Source of the DNA: an uncultured Alphaproteobacteria bacterium
GTDB taxonomy: Bacteria; Pseudomonadota; Alphaproteobacteria; Rhodobacterales; Rhodobacteraceae
Direction of reading: 5' to 3'
Assembly (NCBI GenBank): GCA_902537415.1
Contig: CACBBC010000003.1
Coordinates: forward strand, 1 to 64,000
Length of the DNA stretch: 64,000 bases
The position numbers were made by a program, and so were the translations under genes. The notes under the pieces are model-generated. The model was not told where the DNA came from. It did not search any database and worked only from the letters and a program-made list of their open reading frames with translations. Shown here piece after piece: positions 51,286 through 61,194 of the stretch (position 1 is its first letter; each line of letters starts with the position of its first letter).

Positions 51286-52458
51286 CTACATCCGCTTGGC
51301 TACCTCTTCCAACATAACCTCTGTAGCACCTCCTCCAATCGACTGAGCTCTAGCATCTCTAGTTAATCTCTCAATATCTGTCCCTATCATATATCCAGTT
51401 CCACCGTGTAATTGAAGACAAGCATACATTACTTCGTTAACTAACTCTCCACAAAGAACTTTAATCATTGATACTTCCTTTATCACATCAACCCCAAGCC
51501 TAACTTTATTGGCAACACCATATACCATGTAGCGCGCAGCAGTCACTTTTGATTGGAGTTCCGCAAGCTTATGTCGTACCGTCTGTTTTTCCCATAATTT
51601 CCCACCAAAAGCATTTCGATTTTTAACATAATCTACAGTTGTATCTATAGCAGCTTGTGCCTCACCCATAGCCATTGAACCCATAACTAATCTCTCATTC
51701 TGAAAGTTTTGCATAATCGCGTAAAAGCCCTTATTTAGCGTCCCCAGCACGTCAGCTTCTTCTACTTCACAGTCTTGAAAAAATAGTTCCGCAGTATCTG
51801 AACACCTCCAACCGTGCTTGTCTAACTGCTTATTTACAATCAGCCCAGGGTTATCCTTTCTTACAATAAACATCGTTATATTACTAGATTGCTGCAATCC
51901 ATCACTGGTTTTTGCTGCAACAAAATAAATATCAGCATGAACTCCATTCGTAATAAAAATTTTTGATCCGTTGATGATATATTTACTCCCGACCCTTTGA
52001 GCTTTGGTTCTTATATTTTTTACGTCAGACCCAGCATGTGGTTCAGTTACCGCAACGCAACAAATTTTATTTCCTAAAATTATATCAGAAAGATACTTTT
52101 TCTTTTGCTCTGAATTACCGGCATTTAATAAATGAACTGAAGCCATATCAGTATGGACTAAAGAAGCTATTGCAAAGCCAGAAAATGTCGACTTGCCAAG
52201 TTCTTCGGCAAAAACCACACTACCCCGAACATCCATTTCGGACCCACCAAATTCGGTAGGATAAGTAATGCCTAAGAACCCTAGAGCTCCCATTTTTTTA
52301 AAAACTTCTCTTGGTATAAAGCCATCCACTTCCCATTTTGAGGCTTTCGGTTTTACTTCATTTTCAACAAATTTTTTTATCTGTTCTTTTAAGATAATGT
52401 GTTCCTCTTCGAGAAATAATGCATCCTCAGACTGTTTGAAATTTATATCCTTCATCAT
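51286..52458 (-). CDS. Acyl-CoA dehydrogenase
   Basis: CVAVTEPHAGSDVKNIRTKA, RLTRDARAQSIGGGATEVM. Confidence 0.95.
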   Translation of the reverse strand: MMKDINFKQSEDALFLEEEHIILKEQIKKFVENEVKPKASKWEVDGFIPREVFKKMGALGFLGITYPTEFGGSEMDVRGSVVFAEELGKSTFSGFAIASLVHTDMASVHLLNAGNSEQKKKYLSDIILGNKICCVAVTEPHAGSDVKNIRTKAQRVGSKYIINGSKIFITNGVHADIYFVAAKTSDGLQQSSNITMFIVRKDNPGLIVNKQLDKHGWRCSDTAELFFQDCEVEEADVLGTLNKGFYAIMQNFQNERLVMGSMAMGEAQAAIDTTVDYVKNRNAFGGKLWEKQTVRHKLAELQSKVTAARYMVYGVANKVRLGVDVIKEVSMIKVLCGELVNEVMYACLQLHGGTGYMIGTDIERLTRDARAQSIGGGATEVMLEEVAKRM

Positions 52459-52616
52459 TTATCTCCCCCTTTTGAATTTTCTTTTTGACTCACAAAAATT
52501 TTCTTAATCCTTGTAATTAACTTTAAGACATCCAGTATTTTTTTAAAAAAACCTGATATTAGCCACCAAAGCACCAAAAACGACGCTCCAATTAATTTAA
52601 GTACGAATCTAACCAT
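52455..52616 (-). CDS. Small membrane ORF, 53 aa, coupled to acyl-CoA dehydrogenase (not in supplied ORF track)
   Basis: MVRFVLKLIGASFLVLWWLISGFFKKILDVLKLITRIKKIFVSQKENSKGGDK*; stop overlaps ATGATG start of downstream gene. Confidence 0.5.
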   Translation of the reverse strand: MVRFVLKLIGASFLVLWWLISGFFKKILDVLKLITRIKKIFVSQKENSKGGDK

Positions 52617-52663
52617 ATGAAACCTTTTCCAGTCTATATTAAACTAGAAGTCTTGTATTTGAA

Positions 52664-52691
52664 CGAAAAAAAGGCCGCTGTTAAAGCGGCC
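52664..52691 (-). terminator. Rho-independent terminator
   Basis: Stem GGCCGCT (52673-52679)/AGCGGCC (52685-52691), 5-nt loop, 7 A on plus strand at 52666-52672 (U tract on minus transcript). Confidence 0.85.
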
Positions 52692-52793
52692 CAGTGAAGG
52701 GAGGAATGTCACAAGCAAATGCTGTTGACGTTTCTATTTTTACTTCTGGATTCTTGCAATCACAACATGCATTTTTGCAATACCGCTATGCTG

Positions 52794-53984
52794 TCAATGC
52801 AAAGACTGATGAACTAATTTTTTAAGTTCTTTTCTATTGGGGTAAGAAGCAGACGGCAACAATTGGGTCATAAATACAGCGGTGTACCCTTTTTTAAAAT
52901 CAATCCAAAAATAATTACTTGCCATGCCGCCCCAACCGAAATCCCCAAAACTGCTTGTGAAATCAGGATGCGGATTGGTAATTACGCTACCTGCTAAGCT
53001 ATGGCCCATGCCTGTGGTTGGCATCTGGGCAAAAGTTGCTACCCCAATTGATGCTATATCTCGATCTAATGAATTTAGCCTAATACTATTTATAACATCG
53101 CCTTTAAAGATTATTGTATTATTATATTTCCCTCCGTTAAGCAAAAGACTTGCAAATTTAAGATAATCACGACCAGTCGATAAAAGTCCTGATCCACCAG
53201 AGAAATTTGTTACTTGATCTTTTTGATAGTTAAAATTTTCATATTGCTTAACCAGAGGTGAAAAATTCTCATGCATCTCATTGTAAAAAAAACAATCCGT
53301 AAAACGATCGGCTTTTGTCTTTGGCAGAAAAAATTGAGTGTCTTTCATATCCAGTAGATCTAATAAATTTTTCCTTATATAAACATCCAGGGGCTCACCG
53401 GAAATTATCTCAATTAATCGCCCAGCAATATCAATCCCTACGGAATAATTCCATTTTGTACCAGGCTTAAAGGCTAAAGGTAAACTCGATATCTTTTCCA
53501 CGAAAACCGAAAGATCATAATTATCAGGAGTAGCGGTAAGATTTTGCTTTAAATATTCCTTCCCGATTAAATCATCATTAAAAAAATAAGATAATCCCGA
53601 AGTATGATTGAGTAATTGATAAATAGAAGGTGCTTTTGTCTTTTCAATTTCAGAAACATTTCTCGCATTTTCAATAAGAGAATAGCAATTGGAGAAATTA
53701 TCAAAATAATGGTCTAATGTATCTTGGAGATTAATTTTTTCGTCAGATATCAATTGAAGTAGAAGGGCAGAAACAATAGCTTTTGTCATTGAGAAAATTC
53801 TTACGATGGATTGCGAATTAAATTCCTTAGTTTTTTCTTTGTCAGCATGACCGCTAGCGATGTCTAGAAGCGTGTCACCCTTTGTATCTGCTATACTTAA
53901 AGAACAACCATTAAACTTATTTTTCTCAACATATTCGTCCATCCACACTTTTAATTTTTTTTCACTTAAATTCAATTTCTTCAT
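52794..53984 (-). CDS. Serine hydrolase / class C beta-lactamase family
   Basis: RIFSMTKAIVSALLLQL (SxxK), LNHTSGLSY, WNYSVGIDIAGRLIE. Confidence 0.92.
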   Translation of the reverse strand: MKKLNLSEKKLKVWMDEYVEKNKFNGCSLSIADTKGDTLLDIASGHADKEKTKEFNSQSIVRIFSMTKAIVSALLLQLISDEKINLQDTLDHYFDNFSNCYSLIENARNVSEIEKTKAPSIYQLLNHTSGLSYFFNDDLIGKEYLKQNLTATPDNYDLSVFVEKISSLPLAFKPGTKWNYSVGIDIAGRLIEIISGEPLDVYIRKNLLDLLDMKDTQFFLPKTKADRFTDCFFYNEMHENFSPLVKQYENFNYQKDQVTNFSGGSGLLSTGRDYLKFASLLLNGGKYNNTIIFKGDVINSIRLNSLDRDIASIGVATFAQMPTTGMGHSLAGSVITNPHPDFTSSFGDFGWGGMASNYFWIDFKKGYTAVFMTQLLPSASYPNRKELKKLVHQSLH

Positions 53985-54042
53985 AGGCTTTTCACTATCA
54001 GAATTTTAGATTTATTCCTTGTTCATTTTCATCACAAATCAA

Positions 54043-55239
54043 TTAACTCTTTGATCTAAAGATCTTTGACCGGAGCCCTCCAAGGTAGCAGCATAGTATA
54101 GAAAATATACTAAGAGTAAAAAGAATAGCTAACGCCAGCCAAAATTCGCTATCTCCCCCTACAAATACTATCAAACTTCCTAAAATTGCGCCACAAAACA
54201 TTTGCATAGCACCTAGAAGTCCACTCGCAGAGGCAACGCATTTTTGCTTCACAGATGAAAGCGCTAAGACTAATACATTAGCTAAAATGAGTCCATTTCC
54301 TAACCCAAACATAAAACAGGCTGAAGCAAGTGTTAATGGAGTGCTAAGTAGCGGTATTTCAGACAAAAACATTAAAGCAATAGATAATAAACACCAATAA
54401 CAACCTAAAAGGGAAAACCTTTCTAGACCTAGCCAGCTTGAGCACCTATTACTGACAATATTTCCGATTATATAACCTATGCTGGTTAAAGAAAACCAAA
54501 GCCCAAACTCTGTCGGCGAGGCGCCTAAGCGTTCAAATTGGTAAGGCATAAAACCGGCCATTGAAAAGAAAAAAGCGGCTTGAATGGATGAAACACCTGC
54601 AAAATAGAGAAAAGATATTTGGCCAAATAAGTATCTAAAATCAAGAAATGTTGCTCTAAAAGTAAGTCTCTTATTTTTATTTTTAATTGTTTCTGGCGTA
54701 TACATATAATTTAGTGAAAAAACAATGCCACCAAAGAGAAACAAGGTAAAAAAGTTTATTTGCCATCCATAATTCTCACCAATGTAGCCACCAAAAGCAG
54801 CACTAAGGATAGGGAAAATAGCCATAAAAGCTAATAAGGTCGACATTTTAGCTGCTGCTTTTTTTACTCCATAGCTTTCAGTCAACATTACTCTTGGCAT
54901 TGAAAGACAAGCTGCCGCGCCAATTCCCTGCACAAATCTGAAAAATACAAACACTTCAAAAGCTAAATTTAGAGATGCTAAAATTCCACCCAATGAAAAA
55001 AGACTAGCTCCGATTATTAACACTATGCGTCTTCCAATTAAATCGGACAAAGGCCCCCAAAAGATCTGAGAAATACAAATAGCCACAAGATAAATAGTTA
55101 TTGTCAACTGGACTTCATTAGAACTAACGGCATAATGGTTTTTAATTAATAAAACTATAGGACTGATAAAAGCTAGACCTGTCACAGAGGCTGCAGAGGC
55201 AGTGGAGAGTGCGATTAATGACGGATTTTTTCTTTGCAA
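54043..55239 (-). CDS. MFS transporter, Bcr/CflA drug-resistance type
   Basis: WGPLSDLIGRRIVLIIG, RFVQGIGAAACLSMPRVML. Confidence 0.88.
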   Translation of the reverse strand: MQRKNPSLIALSTASAASVTGLAFISPIVLLIKNHYAVSSNEVQLTITIYLVAICISQIFWGPLSDLIGRRIVLIIGASLFSLGGILASLNLAFEVFVFFRFVQGIGAAACLSMPRVMLTESYGVKKAAAKMSTLLAFMAIFPILSAAFGGYIGENYGWQINFFTLFLFGGIVFSLNYMYTPETIKNKNKRLTFRATFLDFRYLFGQISFLYFAGVSSIQAAFFFSMAGFMPYQFERLGASPTEFGLWFSLTSIGYIIGNIVSNRCSSWLGLERFSLLGCYWCLLSIALMFLSEIPLLSTPLTLASACFMFGLGNGLILANVLVLALSSVKQKCVASASGLLGAMQMFCGAILGSLIVFVGGDSEFWLALAILFTLSIFSILCCYLGGLRSKIFRSKS

Positions 55240-55315
55240 AATATTTCTTTCTGAAAGTTTTATTATGGTTTGATAGAGAACAACAGTTTAACTATTTTCA
55301 AATGAGCGAGTACAT

Positions 55316-56086
55316 TTAGGAAATTGAAAAAGGTTCTAAAACTATTTCTTTATTAACAAATTTACATTTCTTCGTCGCATCTAAAAGAGCTCGACAATTA
55401 TCAGTCATTATGCCATCTACTCCCATACCGATAAGAGTCTCCATATCGTTCCTCTTATTAATTGTCCAAACATGTACCTTTATTCCATTTTTTTTGCAGT
55501 AGTCTAATAATTTTTTGGATACAAGTTTATAGCCTAAATAGCTCTTTGGAATCTGAAGATAACTAGCATCGTATTTAGCTTCATTATTGAATTTTATACC
55601 TAAGATAAGCCAGAACACCTCTCTTTGACTAAACGAGAAAGGGATATCTCTTTTTAAAAACTTTCTCATATAATTCATAGTATGATGGCTGAAGGAACCC
55701 AAACAAAGGTTATAAAATAATTTATTACTATTAAGAAGATCTACCAGCGCTTTAGCAACCTTTATGTTTTTAGCATCGAGGTTAAAGGTTACATCATGAA
55801 ATTTTCGTAACAATAAATCAATCCTTGGAATTCTATGTTTCCCATTTATTAATATTTGATCTAAATCTTCTGAGTTAAGTTGGTCAATATTAATATTAAT
55901 TCCAACAACCCTTTTTAAATTATAATCATGCATGGCATATAAAATTCCATCCTTGGAAATTTGCACATCCGTTTCGAGCCATCTATATCCTAGCGCATAG
56001 GCATCAGCAAACGCTTCAAAAGTATTTTCAAAAGCTACCTCGGTACCTCCTCTATGAGCTATTGGTGTAAAAATTTGCTTGCACAT
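55316..56086 (-). CDS. Glycerophosphodiester phosphodiesterase
   Basis: IAHRGGTEVAFENTFEAF, ETDVQISKDGILYAMHD. Confidence 0.93.
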   Translation of the reverse strand: MCKQIFTPIAHRGGTEVAFENTFEAFADAYALGYRWLETDVQISKDGILYAMHDYNLKRVVGININIDQLNSEDLDQILINGKHRIPRIDLLLRKFHDVTFNLDAKNIKVAKALVDLLNSNKLFYNLCLGSFSHHTMNYMRKFLKRDIPFSFSQREVFWLILGIKFNNEAKYDASYLQIPKSYLGYKLVSKKLLDYCKKNGIKVHVWTINKRNDMETLIGMGVDGIMTDNCRALLDATKKCKFVNKEIVLEPFSIS

Positions 56087-56152
56087 TTATAAATTTTTTA
56101 TTTTTATCATGTTCATATTTGATAGTAATACAAAAATGAGTATTTGTGGAAA

Positions 56153-56605
56153 ATGACAGACCCTTCAGAGATTAGATATGCTAAAATACAAGAGAGACTT
56201 GAACCATGCGTTACCGAACTAAATACAAAAAACAAAACTGTTAAAGTCGATTGGTATATACCAATTGAGTTTTGTCATACTAAAGGAACAATAGCGCATG
56301 GAGGAACTGTCTCCTTTATCTTAGACGCATCAATGTTTTTTGTGGTCGATCTAATCCATAAAGGCTATACGACTGGGCTAACTTTAGGGTTAAATATACA
56401 GTATTTAAACCCATGCCGACCTGGCAAGGTAACAACAGAAGCCTCAATCCTCCGCGAGGGAAGGAATTTTGCGTTTACTCAATGTCAATTAATCCAAAAC
56501 AATGTCACAGTATCTTCAGGAACTCAGCAAATGTCCCTTTACCATAATGAAATAGCTCAAGATAGCTCATGGTTCACACCAAAACCTTACAAAGTGATTG
56601 ATTAG
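56153..56605 (+). CDS. PaaI-family thioesterase
   Basis: HGGTVSFILDASMFFVV...LNIQYLNPCRPGKVTTEA. Confidence 0.8.
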   Translation: MTDPSEIRYAKIQERLEPCVTELNTKNKTVKVDWYIPIEFCHTKGTIAHGGTVSFILDASMFFVVDLIHKGYTTGLTLGLNIQYLNPCRPGKVTTEASILREGRNFAFTQCQLIQNNVTVSSGTQQMSLYHNEIAQDSSWFTPKPYKVID

Positions 56606-57396
56606 ATACTATTAGATATATTTCTTGGCGTGTTCCACCAGGGATCATCATTGTAGGCTCTAAGATCAATTTCATGTGTCCAGGCTGACCTATGTTGGTC
56701 AGCAAGATGATAATATGTCTCAGCTATTTTATCAGGCAACAATAAACCGTCTTTCCCCAAGCCCTTTTCCTTTCGCAATGCTTGATAGGCTTCTTCACCC
56801 AGCATCTTTCCTAGCGTGTCGGGTGCATCGACAGCACCATCAATGATAATATGTGTCGTATGTATTCCTTTACTTGAAAACTCAGCGTTTAGGGTCTGGC
56901 AAAGCATACGCCGTCCTCCCATAGAAGCAGCATGAGAATGTTGCCCCTTATTGCCCCTGACAGCTGCTGTAGATGAAGTTACTAAAAGAGTGCCCCTTCC
57001 CCTATTTGCCATATATGGAAAAAGCTTTTTGGCCGTGCGAAAAAGAGCTAATGTAGCCATTCTCCAGCCTCGTTCAAATACCTTATCAGCAGTTTCAAAT
57101 AACGATCTATTACCTATCTGAGATCCTAAATTAAAAACTGCAACGCTAATCGGGCCAATACTCTCTTCGACGTTTTCAATAAGATTTTCTAAAGAATTTT
57201 CTTCAATTGCATTGATTAAAAAACCTGTTGCCCTACCCCCTTCCTTCTCAATGTTTGCAACTGCATTATCTAAACCTTCTTGATTAGTCCTCCTTGAAAT
57301 CACTGCATGGTAACCAGAGATTGCAAATTTTTTTGCAACATTCACACCAATGCCGGCTCCAGCACCGATTACTAAACACACTTTTTTTTCTTGCAT
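56602..57396 (-). CDS. SDR family oxidoreductase (ORF extends to 57432)
   Basis: VIGAGAGIGVNVAKKFA, VFNLGSQIG. Confidence 0.85.
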   Translation of the reverse strand: MQEKKVCLVIGAGAGIGVNVAKKFAISGYHAVISRRTNQEGLDNAVANIEKEGGRATGFLINAIEENSLENLIENVEESIGPISVAVFNLGSQIGNRSLFETADKVFERGWRMATLALFRTAKKLFPYMANRGRGTLLVTSSTAAVRGNKGQHSHAASMGGRRMLCQTLNAEFSSKGIHTTHIIIDGAVDAPDTLGKMLGEEAYQALRKEKGLGKDGLLLPDKIAETYYHLADQHRSAWTHEIDLRAYNDDPWWNTPRNISNSI

Positions 57397-57514
57397 TTTT
57401 TTCACCAAAACATCAAATAGAACAGCACTCACTTATTTTAACAGTCTCTCTGGCATCATCAACAAATAAATATTCAAAATGTGCTGGGTCTTTTTCGATA
57501 GGTCTAATTTAGAA

Positions 57515-58684
57515 ATGATAAAAAAAGTAAACGTGGTTGTAGGCTCATTCCTTACGCAATTCATAATTGTCGGAATGCTATTCACCTATGGCGTGCTTAT
57601 GACCGAACTAGAAAAAGAGTTTGGTTGGTCAAGAACGATACTATCATCAATTGGAGCTGCCGGTTGGCTGGCATGGGGAATCTTTGCGATACCAGGAGGA
57701 TATTTAAATGACCGACTTGGACCAAAAATTGTATTGGGAGTCAATGGATTCATTTTTGGGATAGGTTTCATCCTTTTTTCTAAATCCACTGAGGTCTGGC
57801 ATTTGTTTTTGATATTTATTTTCTTTATTGGGATTGGTCTTAGTACCCATGATATCTCGACATTATCAACTATAGCAAAATGGTTTGAGTCCAAAAGAGG
57901 GCTAATGACCTCTATTGCTAAGATAGGGACTGCGATGGGACAAATGGTTATGCCTCCTCTCATAGCATTTTTAATAATCAGCTTCGGTTGGCGCACAGCC
58001 ACATTTTATCTCGGCATTGTAGCAAGCATCGGATTAGTCTTGGCTGCATCACTAATGTCAACTCCAAATACATCAAGCAAAAAATTAGTTAGTGAGGACG
58101 CTAATCTTGAGGTTTTGGACAAAAAAGTTTTTAACCTTTTGGCTTTCTGTCAGTTTTGTATTTTCTTTGCTATGTTCACCACTATGACACACATTGCAGC
58201 ACATGGTCTAAATGTAGGATTATCTTTGAAGGACAGTGCTTTACTTCTATCAATAATAGGTTTTTCGAGTATTTTTGGCAGACTTTCTATTGGCGTTTTA
58301 GCAGATAGACTCGGAGGCAAAAAAACTTATATGGTTTGTCTATTTCCGATGACTATCGCGCTAGTCACTATACCTTTCACAGAAAATATTCTTTTTATTT
58401 ACATTCTCCTTTTTCTATATGGGTTCTCACATGGCGGACACTTTACAATAGCTCCTTTTATTATCGCTGAAAATTTCGGTCTAAAAAATCTTGGTACTAT
58501 CTTTGGAAAAATAACATTTTTTGGCGCAATCGGCTCGGTAACAGGACCGATTGTAGCGGGGGCTATATTTGATTTAACCCAGAGTTATTACTTCGCATTT
58601 TTATTAGTCGGGGCGTTGGCTTTTATATCAATAGTTTCACTAACTTACCTACCCAATAAAGAAAAAAATCAAGTTGAATATTAG
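57515..58684 (+). CDS. MFS transporter (monocarboxylate/oxalate-formate type; ORF extends to 57479)
   Basis: EFGWSRTILSSIGAAGWLAWG, GRLSIGVLADRLGGKKT. Confidence 0.88.
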   Translation: MIKKVNVVVGSFLTQFIIVGMLFTYGVLMTELEKEFGWSRTILSSIGAAGWLAWGIFAIPGGYLNDRLGPKIVLGVNGFIFGIGFILFSKSTEVWHLFLIFIFFIGIGLSTHDISTLSTIAKWFESKRGLMTSIAKIGTAMGQMVMPPLIAFLIISFGWRTATFYLGIVASIGLVLAASLMSTPNTSSKKLVSEDANLEVLDKKVFNLLAFCQFCIFFAMFTTMTHIAAHGLNVGLSLKDSALLLSIIGFSSIFGRLSIGVLADRLGGKKTYMVCLFPMTIALVTIPFTENILFIYILLFLYGFSHGGHFTIAPFIIAENFGLKNLGTIFGKITFFGAIGSVTGPIVAGAIFDLTQSYYFAFLLVGALAFISIVSLTYLPNKEKNQVEY

Positions 58685-58685
58685 C

Positions 58686-60056
58686 TTAATTATTATTTAA
58701 TTCCAGAAACTTATTGTTGAACATTTGATCCATAAATAGGTCAGAAGCTCCTTGGTTGCTCTTGTAAAAGTTTTTAATATTTTTTACCTGACTTTCATTA
58801 AAGTTTTTATTTTTCTTATCGTGATAAGCTGAAACCAGAGCAGCTGCTAGCTCTTTTTGTCCACTAATTTTTTTCAAAATACCAGCATCTAGTGCTTCCA
58901 ATGCTGGATATTCTATACCCCAAATACTTGGGCCCACTAAAACAGGCTTTTGTAAAGCAAAAGGCTCAATTATGTTATGCGATCCTTCATTGTTTAAAGA
59001 GTCACCCATAAAAACTAGATCAGACATTGCCATATAAAAATTCAATTCTCCAAGGCTATCACCCCACAATAAACTAAAATTATTTAAGTGTTTAATTTCC
59101 TTTTCATTGCATATTTTAAAATCTGACTTGATCTCTACCATTTCACTGCGTGGTTTTACTTTAATTGAACTGTCTTCAAACAAAATTTTATATTTGCCAA
59201 AATCATTAGGATGTCTGGGAACTAGTATAAAAAAAATATCCTTATATTTCTTATGCAGGTCCCTTATTATTTCACTGATTATTGTAAATTCCTGCTTTCC
59301 AATACTGGCAAAACAAACAGTAAAATATTTCATAAAAGCAATTTTTTTTAGTTTCGAAGCTGCAACAATTTGATGTGAAGGAACCTTTTGTTCAAATCTA
59401 GCATCTCCCATAATAAAAACGTTTTTAGCCCCAAAATACTCAAATCTTTTTTTATGCCTTTCAGATTTAGATAATATTAAATCGAATTTTTCAATCAGAC
59501 TAGCTTTCAGAAAAGGGAATTTTTTATCTCTAATGAACCCTTTTTCGGGATATTGAGCCTGCGCAAATATAAGAGGGATTTGGCCCTTGTAAGTGGTTGT
59601 AATCATTACTGGCCATAAATCACACTCAAGAATTATACAGCACCGAGGCTGAAAATTTTTAAGGAATCTTTTAAACATGAAGGTTATTTCGAGTGGAGCG
59701 TAAACGATTAACACTTTACCTTCCTCTATTTCTTTACGATATTCCTGCTGTGCAGCACTTTTGCCAGATAAAGTAAGAGTGGTAATTAATAATTTTTCTC
59801 CATTCAGAAGAAGTTTTTTAAAAATTGGGCGTGCTGCTCTAAATTCTCCTAAAGATACCGCGTGACACCAACAAGCTCCCTTTAATTCATTTTTGTAAAA
59901 AGTTAATCTCTCTGTGAGATTAGAGGCATATCCTGGTTCTTTTATAGATCGATAGTAGAAATACAATAATCCAAATGGCAAAAATAAATACCAAAGAAAC
60001 TGATAAAGATTGAAGACGACTGAGGCAAAGATTTTTCTTTTCAAACTAAATTTCAA
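58686..60056 (-). CDS. waaA: 3-deoxy-D-manno-octulosonic acid transferase
   Basis: CWCHAVSLGEFRAARPI, LECDLWPVM, MGDSLNNEGSHNIIEPFALQKPVLVGP. Confidence 0.93.
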   Translation of the reverse strand: MKFSLKRKIFASVVFNLYQFLWYLFLPFGLLYFYYRSIKEPGYASNLTERLTFYKNELKGACWCHAVSLGEFRAARPIFKKLLLNGEKLLITTLTLSGKSAAQQEYRKEIEEGKVLIVYAPLEITFMFKRFLKNFQPRCCIILECDLWPVMITTTYKGQIPLIFAQAQYPEKGFIRDKKFPFLKASLIEKFDLILSKSERHKKRFEYFGAKNVFIMGDARFEQKVPSHQIVAASKLKKIAFMKYFTVCFASIGKQEFTIISEIIRDLHKKYKDIFFILVPRHPNDFGKYKILFEDSSIKVKPRSEMVEIKSDFKICNEKEIKHLNNFSLLWGDSLGELNFYMAMSDLVFMGDSLNNEGSHNIIEPFALQKPVLVGPSIWGIEYPALEALDAGILKKISGQKELAAALVSAYHDKKNKNFNESQVKNIKNFYKSNQGASDLFMDQMFNNKFLELNNN

Positions 60057-60157
60057 TCGACACCTCGAAAAAATTGACCTATTAAAGCATTGCTTGCATG
60101 TTAATTGACAAATTTTATTTTACTCACTCATTATTTTAAAAGATAGGCTTAAAAATT

Positions 60158-61186
60158 TTGAAAATAAAAAACAGGACTATCAGCTCTAAAGAGGCTCCTC
60201 TCATCATTGCCGAATTAGGTATAAATCATGGGGGTGATTTGTTGGTTGCAGAGCAAATGGTTAAAATAGCTGCTCGCAAAGGCTGTGAAGTAATTAAACA
60301 TCAAACACACTTTCTTGAAGATGAGATGACACCTGACGCAAAAAAAATTATGCCCCCTAACGCGGATGTTTCAATATGGGATGTAATGGAAAAATGTTCC
60401 TTAACCAAAGATGAAGAAATTAAATTAAAGCGAATAGTAGAGGATTTAGGAATGATTTATATTTCCACTCCTTTTTCAAGATCGGCAGCAGATTTTTTAA
60501 ATGATATAAATGTACCCGCTTTTAAGATTGGCTCCGGAGAGTGTGACAATCTTCTCTTACTTGAGCATATAGCAAATTTTGGAAAGCCAGTTATTCTTTC
60601 CACAGGCATGCAAAACTTATTGTCGGTGGAAAAGCCTGTAGAAATTTTTGAGAAAAACAATATTGAATATGCACTTTTAGAATGTACAAATATTTACCCC
60701 TGCCCACCAGAAGATATAGCACTTGGTAGCTTGCAACAACTATCTAATAAGTTTCCTAATGCTGAGATAGGTTTTTCGGATCATTCAATTGGACCAACAA
60801 TGGCCTTAGCAGCTGTTGCATTAGGTGCAACAATTGTTGAAAAACACTTTACCGACACCAAAGACCGACTGGGACCTGACATTTCCTGTTCAATGGACCC
60901 AGACGAGCTCGAGCACCTCATAAAAAAAAGTAAGGAAATAGCTTATTCAAGGGATAGAAGCAAGTTTATAGCCAACGTGGAAAAAGATGTATATAAATTT
61001 GCACGATCTTCCATTGTTAGCGATAAAAATCTAAAAAAAGGCGATACTATTGATAGACAAAATATCTGGGCCAGAAGGCCAGGAAACGGAGAAATACCTG
61101 CTTCAGAATTCGAAAAAGTTTTAGGGAAAACCTTAAAACGAGATATTACTAAAAATACTCAGATAAAGTGGTCAGATTTGGAATAG
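60158..61186 (+). CDS. neuB: NeuB-family nonulosonate synthase with SAF domain
   Basis: IIAELGINHGGDLLVAEQMV, IKHQTHF, FSDHSIGPTMALAA, C-terminal SAF-like RRPGNGEIPASEFEKVLGK. Confidence 0.92.
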   Translation: MKIKNRTISSKEAPLIIAELGINHGGDLLVAEQMVKIAARKGCEVIKHQTHFLEDEMTPDAKKIMPPNADVSIWDVMEKCSLTKDEEIKLKRIVEDLGMIYISTPFSRSAADFLNDINVPAFKIGSGECDNLLLLEHIANFGKPVILSTGMQNLLSVEKPVEIFEKNNIEYALLECTNIYPCPPEDIALGSLQQLSNKFPNAEIGFSDHSIGPTMALAAVALGATIVEKHFTDTKDRLGPDISCSMDPDELEHLIKKSKEIAYSRDRSKFIANVEKDVYKFARSSIVSDKNLKKGDTIDRQNIWARRPGNGEIPASEFEKVLGKTLKRDITKNTQIKWSDLE

Positions 61187-61194
61187 AGATTGAT

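Noticed and set aside
52794-55239. Beta-lactamase-family gene plus Bcr/CflA MFS as an antibiotic-resistance island
   Set aside because: Both belong to broad families with many housekeeping roles; no mobile-element signals around them.
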